Positions 54,371-64,000 of a stretch of DNA of 64,000 bases are shown piece by piece. Both the position numbers and the translations under genes were made by a program. Every line of letters starts with the position of its first letter. Position 1 is the first letter of the stretch. Origin of the DNA: Branchinecta lynchi. Taxonomy: Eukaryota > Arthropoda > Branchiopoda > Anostraca > Branchinectidae. The stretch covers positions 17,946,202-18,010,201 of the forward strand of contig JAKZAP010000018.1 in the NCBI GenBank assembly GCA_023053575.1, written 5' to 3'. The notes under the pieces were generated by a model that was not told the origin of the DNA, made no database searches, and saw only the letters and a program-made list of their open reading frames with translations.

Positions 54371-54715
54371 GTATTCGTCTAATAATAACTGCAAACCTGC
54401 CTGGCTAGGGCTAGTTCTTACGTTGCTCTGTGTCCAGAATCGGTTGTACAGAGTAGAATCAGGGCCAGGAGACTTGTGGTTTTTATGGCACTTGAGCATA
54501 CTCAAGTGCCACATAGCGATTGTAGTTTCTGTCGGTCTGTCCCGGTTTTGCTAGTTTGGGCACTTCTGCATAAGCTAGGACGATGAAAATTGGCTGGCAT
54601 ATCAGGGAACCGACCAGATTAACTTACAAATAATCACTTCCCCGATCCGAATTTCCACGGATCCGGGAGTCCGGAAACTAGGAACTAGGGGAGCAAAAAG
54701 GAAAAAGTCTAGATG

Positions 54716-54792
54716 AGGTATCGATCCGACAACCTCTTTCATGGAAGCCACACACGCTAGCGTGAAGCGCCATTCGACTGAGAGCCGAACCT
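54716..54792 (-). repeat. tRNA-like sequence (possible SINE head)
   Basis: On the minus strand, GGTTCGGCTCTCAGTCGAATGG resembles an A-box region and GGATCGATACC fits the B-box pattern GGTTCGANTCC at most positions. No full cloverleaf could be drawn. Confidence 0.3.
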
Positions 54793-55306
54793 AGCAGTTA
54801 CAGTGGATTAAGACGCGTCAAGAACAAGTGCTTACCGGATGGGACATCTGAAAACTAGTAACATGCATAACTTTAGAACGGGTGATCGGAAATGCATGAA
54901 ACTTGACATATGTCAAGAACAAGTGGTTCGTTTGTTGATTTTCAAATCCCGATCAGATCCGATAACTGGACGGGGGGGGGGGCGGATGGAGGGTGACACC
55001 GGAAATCTTGTGAAACGCTTCCACATAAGCTAGCACAATAAAACTTGGGAGGCATATGAGGAAACCAACCAGATTAACTCGGAAATAATCAAATACCCGA
55101 TCCAGCCATCGCGGGGGGAGTGGGGGGATGGGGAATCTGGAAACTAGCAACATGCATAACTTTGGAAGGGATAATCGGACATGCTTGAAACTTGAAAATT
55201 ATGAAGACAGGTGTCTCAGATTTTCGATTTCAAATTCTGGACCGAATCCGAAAACTGGGGGGGGGTAGAGGAGGGGACCGGAAACCTCATGAAATAGGGT
55301 CGAGGG

Positions 55307-55606
55307 CAGGGACGTCACGACTGGGGAGGAGGGGAGGGGGGACGCGCCCTCCCCCCCCCAATGATGTCGGCCAGTCGGTAAAAAAACACCGAGTCGGCGA
55401 GAAGCGCCGCGATTTTTCGTCAAAACAGTTGATTTTTTTTCATGAAAACAGTCGGTTTTTCTGAAAATTGGTCGTTTTTTTTTCCAAAAATGTAATTTTT
55501 GTTGTTGAAAACAGTCGTTTTTCTGCAGAAAAAGCCGGTAAAAATTACCCGCCAGTCGGTAAATGCCTCGTCCCCCCCCCCAACATTTTGGCTAGTAACG
55601 CCTCTG
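55307..55606. mobile_element. hAT MITE with 8-bp target duplication (300 bp)
   Basis: Ends CAGGGACGTCACGAC and AGTAACGCCTCTG, flanked by GTCGAGGG (55299-55306 and 55607-55614). Interior lines AACAGTCGGTTTTTCTG and AAAATTACCCGCCAGTCGG match the subfamily at 15312-15651. Confidence 0.9.
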
Positions 55607-56709
55607 GTCGAGGGACCGGATAATGGAACTTGAAGGGAAGAAGTATCATTAACCCTAGATACTTTATTGACAAAACAAGACCGGATCGTGTCACAGTAGA
55701 GGGGGTTGGAGGGCGTTTTCCCGGATTTCCGGTGTTCACGAGTTAGAGAACTTCCAGATGTATTCGGACCACGAAACTTGACAGACATATTATCCCAGGT
55801 CGACTTGAAAATAGTTCCTTTCCCGATCCGATAAGTCGATTTGAAAATAGTTCCTTTCCCGATCCGATGATCATGGGAGGAGTCGAGAGGAGTGGAAGGA
55901 TGGGGAATCCGGATTCTAGTGACACGCATAACTTTGGAACGGGTGATCAGACATGCATGAAACTTGTCAAGTGTCAAGAACAAGTGTCTCAGCTGATCAA
56001 TTTCAAGTCTGGAACGGATCCGATAACTTGGGGGGGGGGGGGTAGCTGGAGGTGGATGCCGGAAATCTCGTGAAACGCATAGAGTCAATAGATCAGGATG
56101 GGACTTGGAGGGAAGAACAAGCAGAAGCCGTAGATACATTATTGACAAAACAGGACCGGATCGTGTCACAATGGGGGGAGTTGGAAGGGGTTTCCCACAA
56201 TTCCGATGATCACGAGCTAGGGTGCTTCCAGATGTGCTATGATCGTGAAATTTAGCAGGCATTTTAGGGACTCTATTAGATTGGCTTAAAAATACTCCCT
56301 CCCCCGATCCGATCATCGTTTGTGGAAGAAACAGTTGTCAATGAGTGGTATAACCATTGTAGAGTTTCTAGATCAAGCCCATTTTCTGATGAAATGAATA
56401 TCGGGAGAGAGATCCAGCCTTGAAAACTTCAAACCGTATCTGACAAATATGCTAACTGTTCTTACAAGCGCCATATCAGCTTTCAGCTCTTGTTCAGCTG
56501 TTTAACAGCTTCTTGGATTTCAGAAATGCTCGAGGGATCGTGTTTACTGAGAAGTAGATGGGGTCGGGATGAGGATTGGGAGGCTCTGGAGGCATTGCGC
56601 TGGTAGTTGGAGTAATTATCGGGTTCAGGAGTGTCTGAAAGGAAATGAACCTCTGGCTACGTCATACCGGGAAGCGATGCGGTGGAATTCCAGGCGCCTC
56701 CATTTAGAG

Positions 56710-57160
56710 CCGGCCCTATTATCAACAGCCGACAATCCCTGTACCTAGGGTCCTGCCTTGTCAACAACCGACAATCCCTACGCCTAGGGTGTTGGAACGT
56801 CTGCTCGATGAAATGCATGGCCACGCAAGTTTCAATTGCCCATGAAATTCTACGATACAGCCTGGACATTCTTTGCGTATCAGAGACTCGTATGAATAGA
56901 GTGCTCGACAACCATATCATCTCGACATCGTCGGCCGAGACACAGTTCACCTTTTAGAACTCAGGCACGTCAGATGGCTCTGGCAAAGCCGGCGTGGGCT
57001 TCATTCTCAGTCAGGAGGCCAACAAATCTCTTCTGGAATGGACTCCAGTTACCGACCGTCTGGCAAAGGCTCGCTTCAAAGGACAGTTTTTCAATGTGAC
57101 CATCATATCCGCCTACGCTCCAACCAGAGACTCATCCGATCGAAAACAGGATAAATACAT
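56710..57160 (+). pseudogene. RTE-like LINE endonuclease domain fragment
   Basis: A single frame from about 56776 to 57160, broken once by TAG at 56955. It carries the order of an AP-type LINE endonuclease. The start is LRLGCWNVCSM with the metal-site Asn, then RYSLDILCVSETRM with the catalytic Glu. DGSGKAGVGFILSQEANKSL follows, then the ISAYAPT line and RFKGQFFNVT between. The endonuclease would nick target DNA to prime reverse transcription. Upstream is a tandem pair of about 38 bp (ACCGACAATCCCTACGCC, 56715-56790). The RT part is missing; sequence after 57160 is unrelated. Confidence 0.8.
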
Positions 57161-58591
57161 AAATTGTTTCCAATTTATGACTGAGATACTCAAGCCACTA
57201 AATTATGAGTTATTGACTGATTTTTCTTGTTCTGTTAAGTGCTCCATGCTTTTATGGGGATTGTGTTTACTCTCACCTGATGATGAAATATCCTCAAGCT
57301 CAATCATTCACTCACTTTTGTAATTACTCTTTGTTCGATGAAAAAAAAAATCCATACTGAAAAGCTGAATACAAGAAGACAAACAAAAACAATAACAGAG
57401 TGAACATTACCTATGTATCAACCTGGGAAGCTGAAAAGGTCGGATTTGATCTTATCCCAGATTCAGCTTCAGTTTCTTGACTATGCTTAAAGAAAAAATA
57501 CAAAACTAACGTTAATGTTCCTGCTAGGAAAGTGCTTGACTAGGTCACGAATATTAATTACAAAACAACCAACAGAGTCAACTAGCTGAATAAGCTTTAT
57601 CAACAAAAAATACAGAAGAGAGGAGAGGAAAACAAAAAATTACCTATTGTTTCAACTTCAATACCTAACTGTAGCAAGTTCCTAATAGTCGGCACATAGA
57701 CTCTAATTAAAAAAAAGAGGCTCTTATTATGAGGGCGCTTCTTCGTGTGCGATGGATGGACAGTGATAACTGAATAAATAGGGTACTCGCCCACTCAAAA
57801 AAGTCATTTGCAGAACCATCGGAGGTTCTGAACCATCGCCATCTTCATACAAATCCAAGATAGTTTCCCACCACTGCAGTCTCAGAGATTAGGGGGATGA
57901 TGGATTTTTGCATCTTGATGGTATACTTCGTCTAAGCCCCAGTAAAAGAATGTCTATGGCAGATGCTCATATCATTCTCCATGACTGACTTCGACGCGGA
58001 CATGTCCGTTTACCTAGTTTCAGAGAGATTATATTTCCACGCAAAAGACATAACAGAGATACTCTTACAAATTCCCAGTAGTATACCGGTAACACTCGGA
58101 GTGGAAGATAGGCAAGGCGAAAACAAGTTGGATTACTGTGCAGAACCTTTTATGCTGTAAGTAGTTAGTTGAAAAATTATAATTTAAAGGTGCAATCACA
58201 TTAGCAATACTAGCCTACCTTCCACGCTCGCTCATCTTTTGAGAAAAATGGCGAATCTTTCCATAAGCAGGCTTGGCTTCTAATGGGTGTAGGTGACCCC
58301 CCCCCCCTCTCGGAGAGAACCTACCCGGTAACACCAGCCCCCGGATACTGCTCCCCCCCCTCCCAATGCATATAAACAAACAGAAAATCTTGTTGAAAAT
58401 ATAGTTTGAACCGCACGACTTAAGATTTTGCCTAGAAACGAAAGTTAAATGTAAACGTGACGGCGGCTCGCCTCTATTCTATACTTTTCTTAAAAATATA
58501 TTTTGTTATAGAAAAACTGTGTGGAGGGCTTGGTTTGGGGGAGCGGGGCATAACCCGGGAGACTCTCGCCAGGGAGGGAGGGGGGCTGTGT
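57161..58591. other. Intergenic, no gene recognised
   Basis: No convincing coding or RNA feature over about 1.4 kb. C-runs occur near 58299 and 58350. TACCTATTGTTTCAAC-type lines hint at local duplication (57406 and 57640) but no element could be delimited. Confidence 0.4.
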
Positions 58592-59535
58592 GTTTTGGGG
58601 ATCCCAAAACGTAAGTGGCGGAATACCTATGACATCGCAAAAAAATGTCCGTCTGTCTGAGAGCACGATAACTCTCAATGGGAATGAGATATTTTGATGA
58701 AACTTGGTGTGAGGCTTCATTGCGTCAAAGGTAAGGTCAAGTTCGTAGATGGGCTCTGTAGACCTATATTTAGGGGTGGGGGAGGGGGTTTAAATTAAGG
58801 GGCAAATAAATTTTTTTTAAACAGATAATGTGATAGTCGATTATAGGGTAAAAAGACACGCTGAACGCGATGGTGAAAATCATTTTGTCATCGAACAAGT
58901 AGTTCGACCGGAATCCGGCCAAAACCGGAAAGTTTGTTTATTTTAAGTTTATTAAATGTTCGATTCAGGAGTAAGCATGCTGAACACGATAGTGAAAACC
59001 ATTTTCTTGCCGGACAAGTAGTTCGCCCGGAATCGGGCCTAAGCCGGAATTTTTTAATTGTTAAAGTTTTATTTGTAGTTTATTAGATATCCGATTTAGG
59101 GGTAAGAAGAGATGCTGAATCCGTGTATGACAATAATTTTTTACCCGGACATATAGTTCGACCGGAATCCGGCTGGAGCCGGAAAATTTGTTATAAGTTA
59201 AATTTTTATTTGAAGTTGATTAGACGTTTAGTATTGGGGAAGAAGACACGCTGAGTTCGTTTTTTAGCTTTCTTTTTTCGCCGGACAAGTAGTTGTGGAA
59301 TTTGTCCGAAACCGGGAAATTGGCAGAAGTGGCAGGAAGTTTTTGTCAAAACAGATATGACTTATAGGGGTAAACACGCATGCTGAATCAATATCTGAAC
59401 TTCGTTTTCTCAGATGATTAGCTATTTGGTCTTAATCTGTTTCTGAATTTTAATAGTACAAATTTTCAAGGAGTCTGCTGAAGACTGGGTCTTGTTTTAT
59501 ATTTAATATTGAATTTTTGGGATCCCATCGAAACC
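58592..59535 (+). mobile_element. R2 modular repeat, plus strand, full span
   Basis: Left end TTTTGGGGATCCCAAAACG, then AATACCTATGACATCGC, GTCCGTCTGTCTGAGAGC and CACGATAACTCTCAATGGG. About five modules follow, each with ACAAGTAGTTCGCCCGGAAT-type, GCCGGAA and GATTTAGGGGTAAGAAGA-type lines. The right end is TTTTTGGGATCCCATCGAAA at 59514-59533. Confidence 0.8.
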
Positions 59536-59950
59536 TTTGGTCTTGTTTTTTTCAGCCGGAACCCGCTTCTACTAGAGGCCCATGTTGTGTAGTTGCGGAT
59601 AAGGTAGATTTTCCAGCGATTTACTTTCGCCTTAAAGTTTCACTGAAAAGCCTAATTTTTTTTTATCTTGGATCTGGGTAAAATTAATTATTTTTACTCT
59701 ACTAAGATTTCTTGTTGACCTTGGGGTCTAGTAGTGACGTTCGGAATATGTACGACTTGACCGAAAAACGCGTCGGCACGCGGAGAATTCGAATTTCAAC
59801 AAATCCGTGTTTTACAATGGACAATGAAGAAAGATCAGGCAACGTTCGATTCCAGAGCCCAGTTTTTGTTGCACGCTGCGTGTCTACTTCTCGACTGTTT
59901 CTTCTAAATTGTATTTTTGCTTCGGCAGTGAAGCGCATATGGAATGTATT

Positions 59951-60097
59951 TGAGGTAAATACGTCGAAAATGTATTCGAGAATCCTTCAAATGTCTTCGA
60001 GGAATCGGTCGGAAACACCGATTCCTCGAGGATATTTAAGGGATTCTCGAATACATTTCGGGGATTCTCGAATACATTATCGACGTATTTAGCCTCA
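59951..60097. repeat. Long palindrome
   Basis: TGAGGTAAATACGTCGA ... TCGACGTATTTAGCCTCA, with GTATTCGAGAATCC and GGATTCTCGAATAC and a centre ACCGATTCCTCGAG opposite CGAGGAATCGGT. The right arm has an extra copy of the GGGATTCTCGAATACATT line. It would extrude a near-perfect hairpin of about 145 bp. Confidence 0.75.
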
Positions 60098-60924
60098 GAT
60101 TTTATTCCATAAGCGCAACTTCCGGGATGATTTTTTCTACATCCTAGATTTTGCACTGCAATGCTTCCGAGGAAGACGACAGCTCTTCTCGAGGACCGCG
60201 GCCTTGCTTATTAGTACAGCCAATATAGGGTTTGACCGTAAACAAATTTGCAACAGAAATGATTATTATACCATCTTGTAGAGAAAAAGATGTACAACGT
60301 CAAAAGTTGAGAAACCTAGCAAGGTGCAAAATTCGTGTTTTTAGTTTATTTTATTATTTTTCAGCTGAAATTTTAAGGCTAAAGCTCCCTTCACACTGAC
60401 TTAAAGAAGCTTAAGTGGGCCGTTCACACTGGCCAACTTAAGAATCTCAAGCACGTAAAGTTCTTACGTGATACCTAACATAGGAGATTTTTACTTACTT
60501 AGCCAATTAAAAAAGTTGAAGGAAGTTCAACTTAAGACCTTACGTTAAGATGGGAAATCGATTTTGTGGGAGGAAATCATCAAGTTTATTCAAGAGAGAG
60601 AAAGAGTTTCTTTACAGTACTAAGTTGAAAGAATATAAGTACAGACCATTGAAAGTAAATGCATGGGAAAGCTTTGCAAAGAAACTCAGTGATTACCTAG
60701 GGAAAACATGTACAGATAGGCTCTAACCTGGTAAAAATTTATCGAATCCGTTTTCACTGAATTTATAAAAGCAAAAACAAAGAAAAATCTAAAAACACAG
60801 CGAGTTGCCTTAATGAAGCTACAACGTAAAAAGTTAGAGATTACATACAAACAAGTCTAAAGAGAAAAATTGGCGCGTTTTCACGCTTTTCCGCTTCTGT
60901 GTTTTGTCGTTTTTTCATGGATAC

Positions 60925-62205
60925 TCCGTCACTAGCCTTTTACCTTTGGAAGACCTTTTGCCATCAGGAATTGAATTAATCTAAAAAAAACGCTAACGGC
61001 TGTATCCAGGATACATTAATGCGCCGCAGGCGAAATTTTTTGAATCCGCCTTTTTTTCTGGCAACATTTAACTACTTCCCGTGCAAATTCTAGCTTTTTA
61101 ACATGGTGCAAGCCCCCAAATTCCAAGCCTCAAACGCCAAATAAATCGTAAATCGTTTGTCTAACTAGTGAAGACTGCGAAATGCGCGGCAGGCCAAATT
61201 TTGTGGAAACACTGATGATAAAGTGCCTTTTCGCGATTCAACGACTACCTATTAAACCCAGAGCTGTCTGGCGAAACGAAAGGGGCGACCCAGAGTAAAG
61301 TAGATATGAAGTACAATTGTTCGGAATTTACAGCAAACAAAAGTAGGCTAGTTTTCACGTCAAGAGACGTGCTTATTCCTGAAGTACTGCAATCCTAAGA
61401 ACTAAAAACATGAACAGCAACCAGCTGAAGCTACCGGAAATGGTAAAGAACGAGAGCTAAATAAGTGCCACTTAATTTACCGAACGCAGTAACGTGGTTG
61501 GAGCAAATAAGAAATTCGTAAACTAGCTAAAGAAATAAGGAACAGATAGAGAGCGGTGTAACAACCGAATTTCGGAATGGAACAAATTCGGGAAGTCTAG
61601 TAATAGAAGCCGTATTCGGCAACGAATCAGAACCGAATGAATCTCACCAAATTAACTATGAAATTGACTGACCGAATGCGACCGAATTACCGAATTCGTA
61701 AAGAATGAGACCAAATAATTAGGTTAAATCAGCGAATTTACGCAGGGACGGGCCGAATGCGGCGAAATCGATGCGGATTGAACAAAAGTTGGATGAGTTA
61801 TAGAATTCAGTCACGAATCCGAACAAAATGAATCTGATTAATGACCGAATTATGAAATGGACTGACCGAATGCGACAGAACAGATACGGACTTGAGAAAA
61901 GTACGGTAAATAACCGAATTCGCTAACAAATGGGACCAAATAAACAGGTTAAAACCGAATTTACGAAGATACGGACCGAATGCGGTGAAATCAATGCGGA
62001 ATGAAACAAAGTTGGATGAATTAGCAAATTCGATAAAGAAAGGGAAATCAATAAACATGTTAAATCACCCAATTTGGAGATGTGGGGACAAACGATTTTT
62101 TTGAAAAGGGCATCACGGCTTCGCCGCGATGCACGTTTTAACCGAATTTTTGAAAATTTGACCTAATACACAAGAATTAGGGGGGGGGGGGGGGGTTGCG
62201 CCCCC
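60925..62205. mobile_element. hAT-like non-autonomous element, ends degraded
   Basis: Left TCACTAGCCTTTTACCTTTGG equals the start of 30177. There is a GCGCCGCAGGCGAAATTTTT motif at 61022 and a diverged one near 61185. From about 61560 to 62050 there is a tandem array of about 194 bp with ACCGAAT words (GACTGACCGAATGCGA at about 61666 and 61860). The right end is a G-run and TTGCGCCCCCTC (62180-62205), as in 22040-22095. No target duplication. Confidence 0.6.
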
Positions 62206-62582
62206 TCTCGAGAATCCCTTGGATAGGCTTAATTTAGCTTTTTTTTTTTAGTCAGTAGCTTCTTCCCACATGCCAATAATTTAGCAGCCATGCTTAATTG
62301 TTGAAATGAAATGAAACGTTTCTAGTATAAAGGTACAGTCTACCATGCCAGCCGTTCGGTATATCGGGTATTTAAAATAAATGACATATGCCTAGCAACT
62401 GCTCACACTGCTGACAAATAGCAAGCGTTTTTTTTTGTTGAAAAAAAAAAAAAAAGATTCGTTCATTCAAGGCTATGAATTGATCTACCTTTTTTCGAAA
62501 CAAATCACTGTAATCCTAGGATGACTGAACGTAAAATATCTTCTGAGTAAACTTGTAGTAACGTGACTAGATGACCCATAAG

Positions 62583-63052
62583 AGCCAACTTCCTTATACT
62601 GAAATTTGGTGATTGCTCTGAAAAGGTGAAGCTTCACCTGTTTAGATCCTATTGCTACCAACTGTTTGACCTTGCTTTGACGACAAAACTGAAAGGTACG
62701 ACTCTAACTTCACTGACAGTGGGGTATAATCAAGCAGCACGTAGGTTTTTTCGTCTGCCGACTATATGTAGTGTGTCTGCTGAACTACTGGGAAGGCGCT
62801 GCTGCACTCTCCGAGAAATAATGCGGAAGGCTCGGTCGAGCTTCTTCCTGCACATCCAGAAATCAGAGAATAGCCTTGTTAGACTGGCAGCTGATCCATT
62901 GTTCACGTCACTACCAGTAGTTGCTAGTCTTATGGATTAGTTTAGCATTAGGGTCGTCTGTGTGTTGTTTTGTTTGTTTCGAGTAGTATGTGGTTTTTTT
63001 TATTTTTATGGCGTAAGCTGAAATAAAATTGATTGATTGACTGATTGATTGA
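62583..63052 (+). mobile_element. LINE-C 3' end with (TGAT)n tail (copy 2)
   Basis: Inserted in R4. The coding remnant at 62626-62940 is followed by a short 3' UTR with AATAAAATTGATTGATTGAC and TGATTGATTGAT up to 63052. Confidence 0.75.
62626..62940 (+). pseudogene. LINE-C ORF C-terminal fragment (copy 2)
   Basis: About 104 open codons, ending in the lines GYNQAARRFFRLPTICSVSA, RRCCTLREIMRKARSSFFLH and NSLVRLAADPLF. Aligned by pattern to 46852-47175. It is the extreme C-terminus of a non-LTR retrotransposon polyprotein. No catalytic domain remains. Confidence 0.65.
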
Positions 63053-63250
63053 TAGGGTTTGACTGAAAATTTCCTAATAGTGGGTGGTCTTCAGAGGTGT
63101 AATCTCCCACCGTCTTCAGCGGTCATTTCCTCAACTGGTATCATTAACCTTTCGCAGAATAATCTCGACGAAAGTGTTCATTTTCTTTGTTTGATTGATG
63201 TTACGGTCAAACGACGTAACGTAGACTGGACTTGGCCCAGTCGGAAGGGG

Positions 63251-64000
63251 GTGTGTGAATAGGCTACTGAACGTAAGAAAGCCTTAGTGTTTTCTCCATG
63301 GGATACACATATCTGATGTAGTTTTATGTGCTGAACTTGGATATCACATCAGATTAAAGATACTGCGAACCAAAATTGTTTCACATTCATCACTATTAAA
63401 GAAACCCATATTTCTATTCCGTTATCCTGTTTTTTGCACTTCGGACTGAATATAGACCCATCTGGATGTGTTGAACTGTATTTAATTGAAATCACAAATT
63501 TAAAAGTCATTTTGTGTCCCTCGCTCTATTTGTAATTTAGCCCATGAGTAGGCAAATACTGTGAATAACTTGGGGTAAATTATAATTGCGACATGAGTAA
63601 TTCATCCGTTTTCGTGTAGGCCAGTTTTCAAACCAAAGACCCATACGTGCTGTGTTTTATTGGCTACTCATTCCTATGTGTGGGGTGAGTCAAGCTTAGC
63701 CTGAACGGGTTTAAGACTGACAACCGTTGTTATCCAAGGATTATAACTCAATATCAAGCTTAATGGGAAACAGCAATTATTGATCGATATATCATACAAT
63801 TACTAATCTTTAATATAAATATATTATATAGCTTCCATATATATATATATATATTTATTTTTTGCCCGCTTACAAAAACTGAAGAAAAGCGGAGTACAAA
63901 GGGGAAAAAAAAGAGAGAAAGAAAAAAAAAAGAAAAAAGAAACAAACATAACTTCACACAATAACCAAACAATAAACAGAATACTACTTATAATAGATGG
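63251..64000. other. Intergenic with (TA)n microsatellite at 63836-63856
   Basis: No gene recognised. A run of about ten TA dinucleotides lies at 63836-63856 and purine-rich AAAAGAAAAAAG tracts follow to about 63945. Confidence 0.5.

Larger units (their letters stand above)
54482..56492 (-). mobile_element. R1 modular repeat, near full length, minus strand (copy 11)
   Basis: Right-end hairpin at 54487-54510 (GGCACTTGAG/CTCAAGTGCC), minus-strand modules, and left end CAAGCGCCATATCAGC/TTTCAGCTCTTG at 56465-56492. An hAT MITE is inserted at 55307-55606. A tRNA-like segment at 54716-54792 also interrupts the modules. Confidence 0.78.
62500..63250. repeat. R4 repeat, copy 2, split by LINE-C
   Basis: TAATCCTAGGATGACTGAAC to GACTAGATGACCC (62512-62580) and AGGGTTTGACTGAAAATTTC to ATAATCTCGACGAAAG (63053-63175) are adjacent in copy 1 at 54040-54240. 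The 470 bp between is a LINE-C insertion. Confidence 0.65.

Noticed and set aside
55420..56316. 298-codon ORF on the minus strand
   Set aside because: It spans the hAT MITE boundary and R1 modules; composition and repeats show it is a repeat artefact.

Overview
The window reads as nuclear DNA of an animal, most likely an arthropod and perhaps a crustacean. It has GT-AG introns, AATAAA poly(A) signals, several non-LTR retrotransposon families and abundant MITE-scale DNA transposons. There is no bacterial gene organisation. The lineage guess rests mainly on one host gene that looks like the arthropod group-7-allergen/JHBP-like (TULIP-fold) family, so it is tentative.

One convincing host gene was found: four coding exons on the + strand (10516-10654, 11675-11824, 16777-16928, 17999-18248), joined in frame by consensus splice sites, with AATAAA at 18328. 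Its signal-peptide exon or exons upstream were not found. A second, decayed coding region with a zinc-finger start and one plausible intron lies at 22192-23630; its family is not recognised.

Almost everything else is repeats, heavily nested. The commonest is a roughly 2-kb family, called R1 here, with at least eleven copies (2528-4852, 5359-7597, 8014-9457, 10837-11640, 13513-14066, 16190-16766, 23929-25880, 34160-38397, 42538-42935, 51663-53994, 54482-56492). It has a small hairpin at one end, a strong hairpin at the other, and an interior built of diverged modules of about 110-150 bp. A second modular family, R2, carries GGGATCCC at both ends. Other elements have inserted into these: TTAA-flanked MITEs, hAT-type elements with perfect 8-bp target duplications, a MULE-like element with 9-bp duplications, TA-flanked palindromic MITEs, and LINE fragments of several families (zinc-knuckle LINEs, CR1/jockey-like, RTE-like). 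A Penelope-like inverted pair carries a hammerhead-ribozyme-like core.

Layout: 1-10 kb, R1/R3 repeats and LINE-A ends; 10-18.4 kb, the host gene with element-filled introns; 18.7-23.7 kb, two hAT elements and the decayed zinc-finger locus; 24-28 kb, R1 and MITEs; 29-33 kb, R2 repeats flanking a ~190-bp satellite; 33.6-39 kb, a tRNA-like unit, then R1 split by a 2.5-kb LINE; 40-46.3 kb, Penelope-like and minisatellite elements around the longest LINE ORF; 46.8-50 kb, LINE ends and nested DNA elements; 50-56.5 kb, R2 and two facing R1 copies; 56.7-64 kb, an RTE-like endonuclease fragment, R2, an hAT-like element and a LINE end. No bacterial operon, CRISPR array, rRNA gene or intact autonomous transposase was seen.
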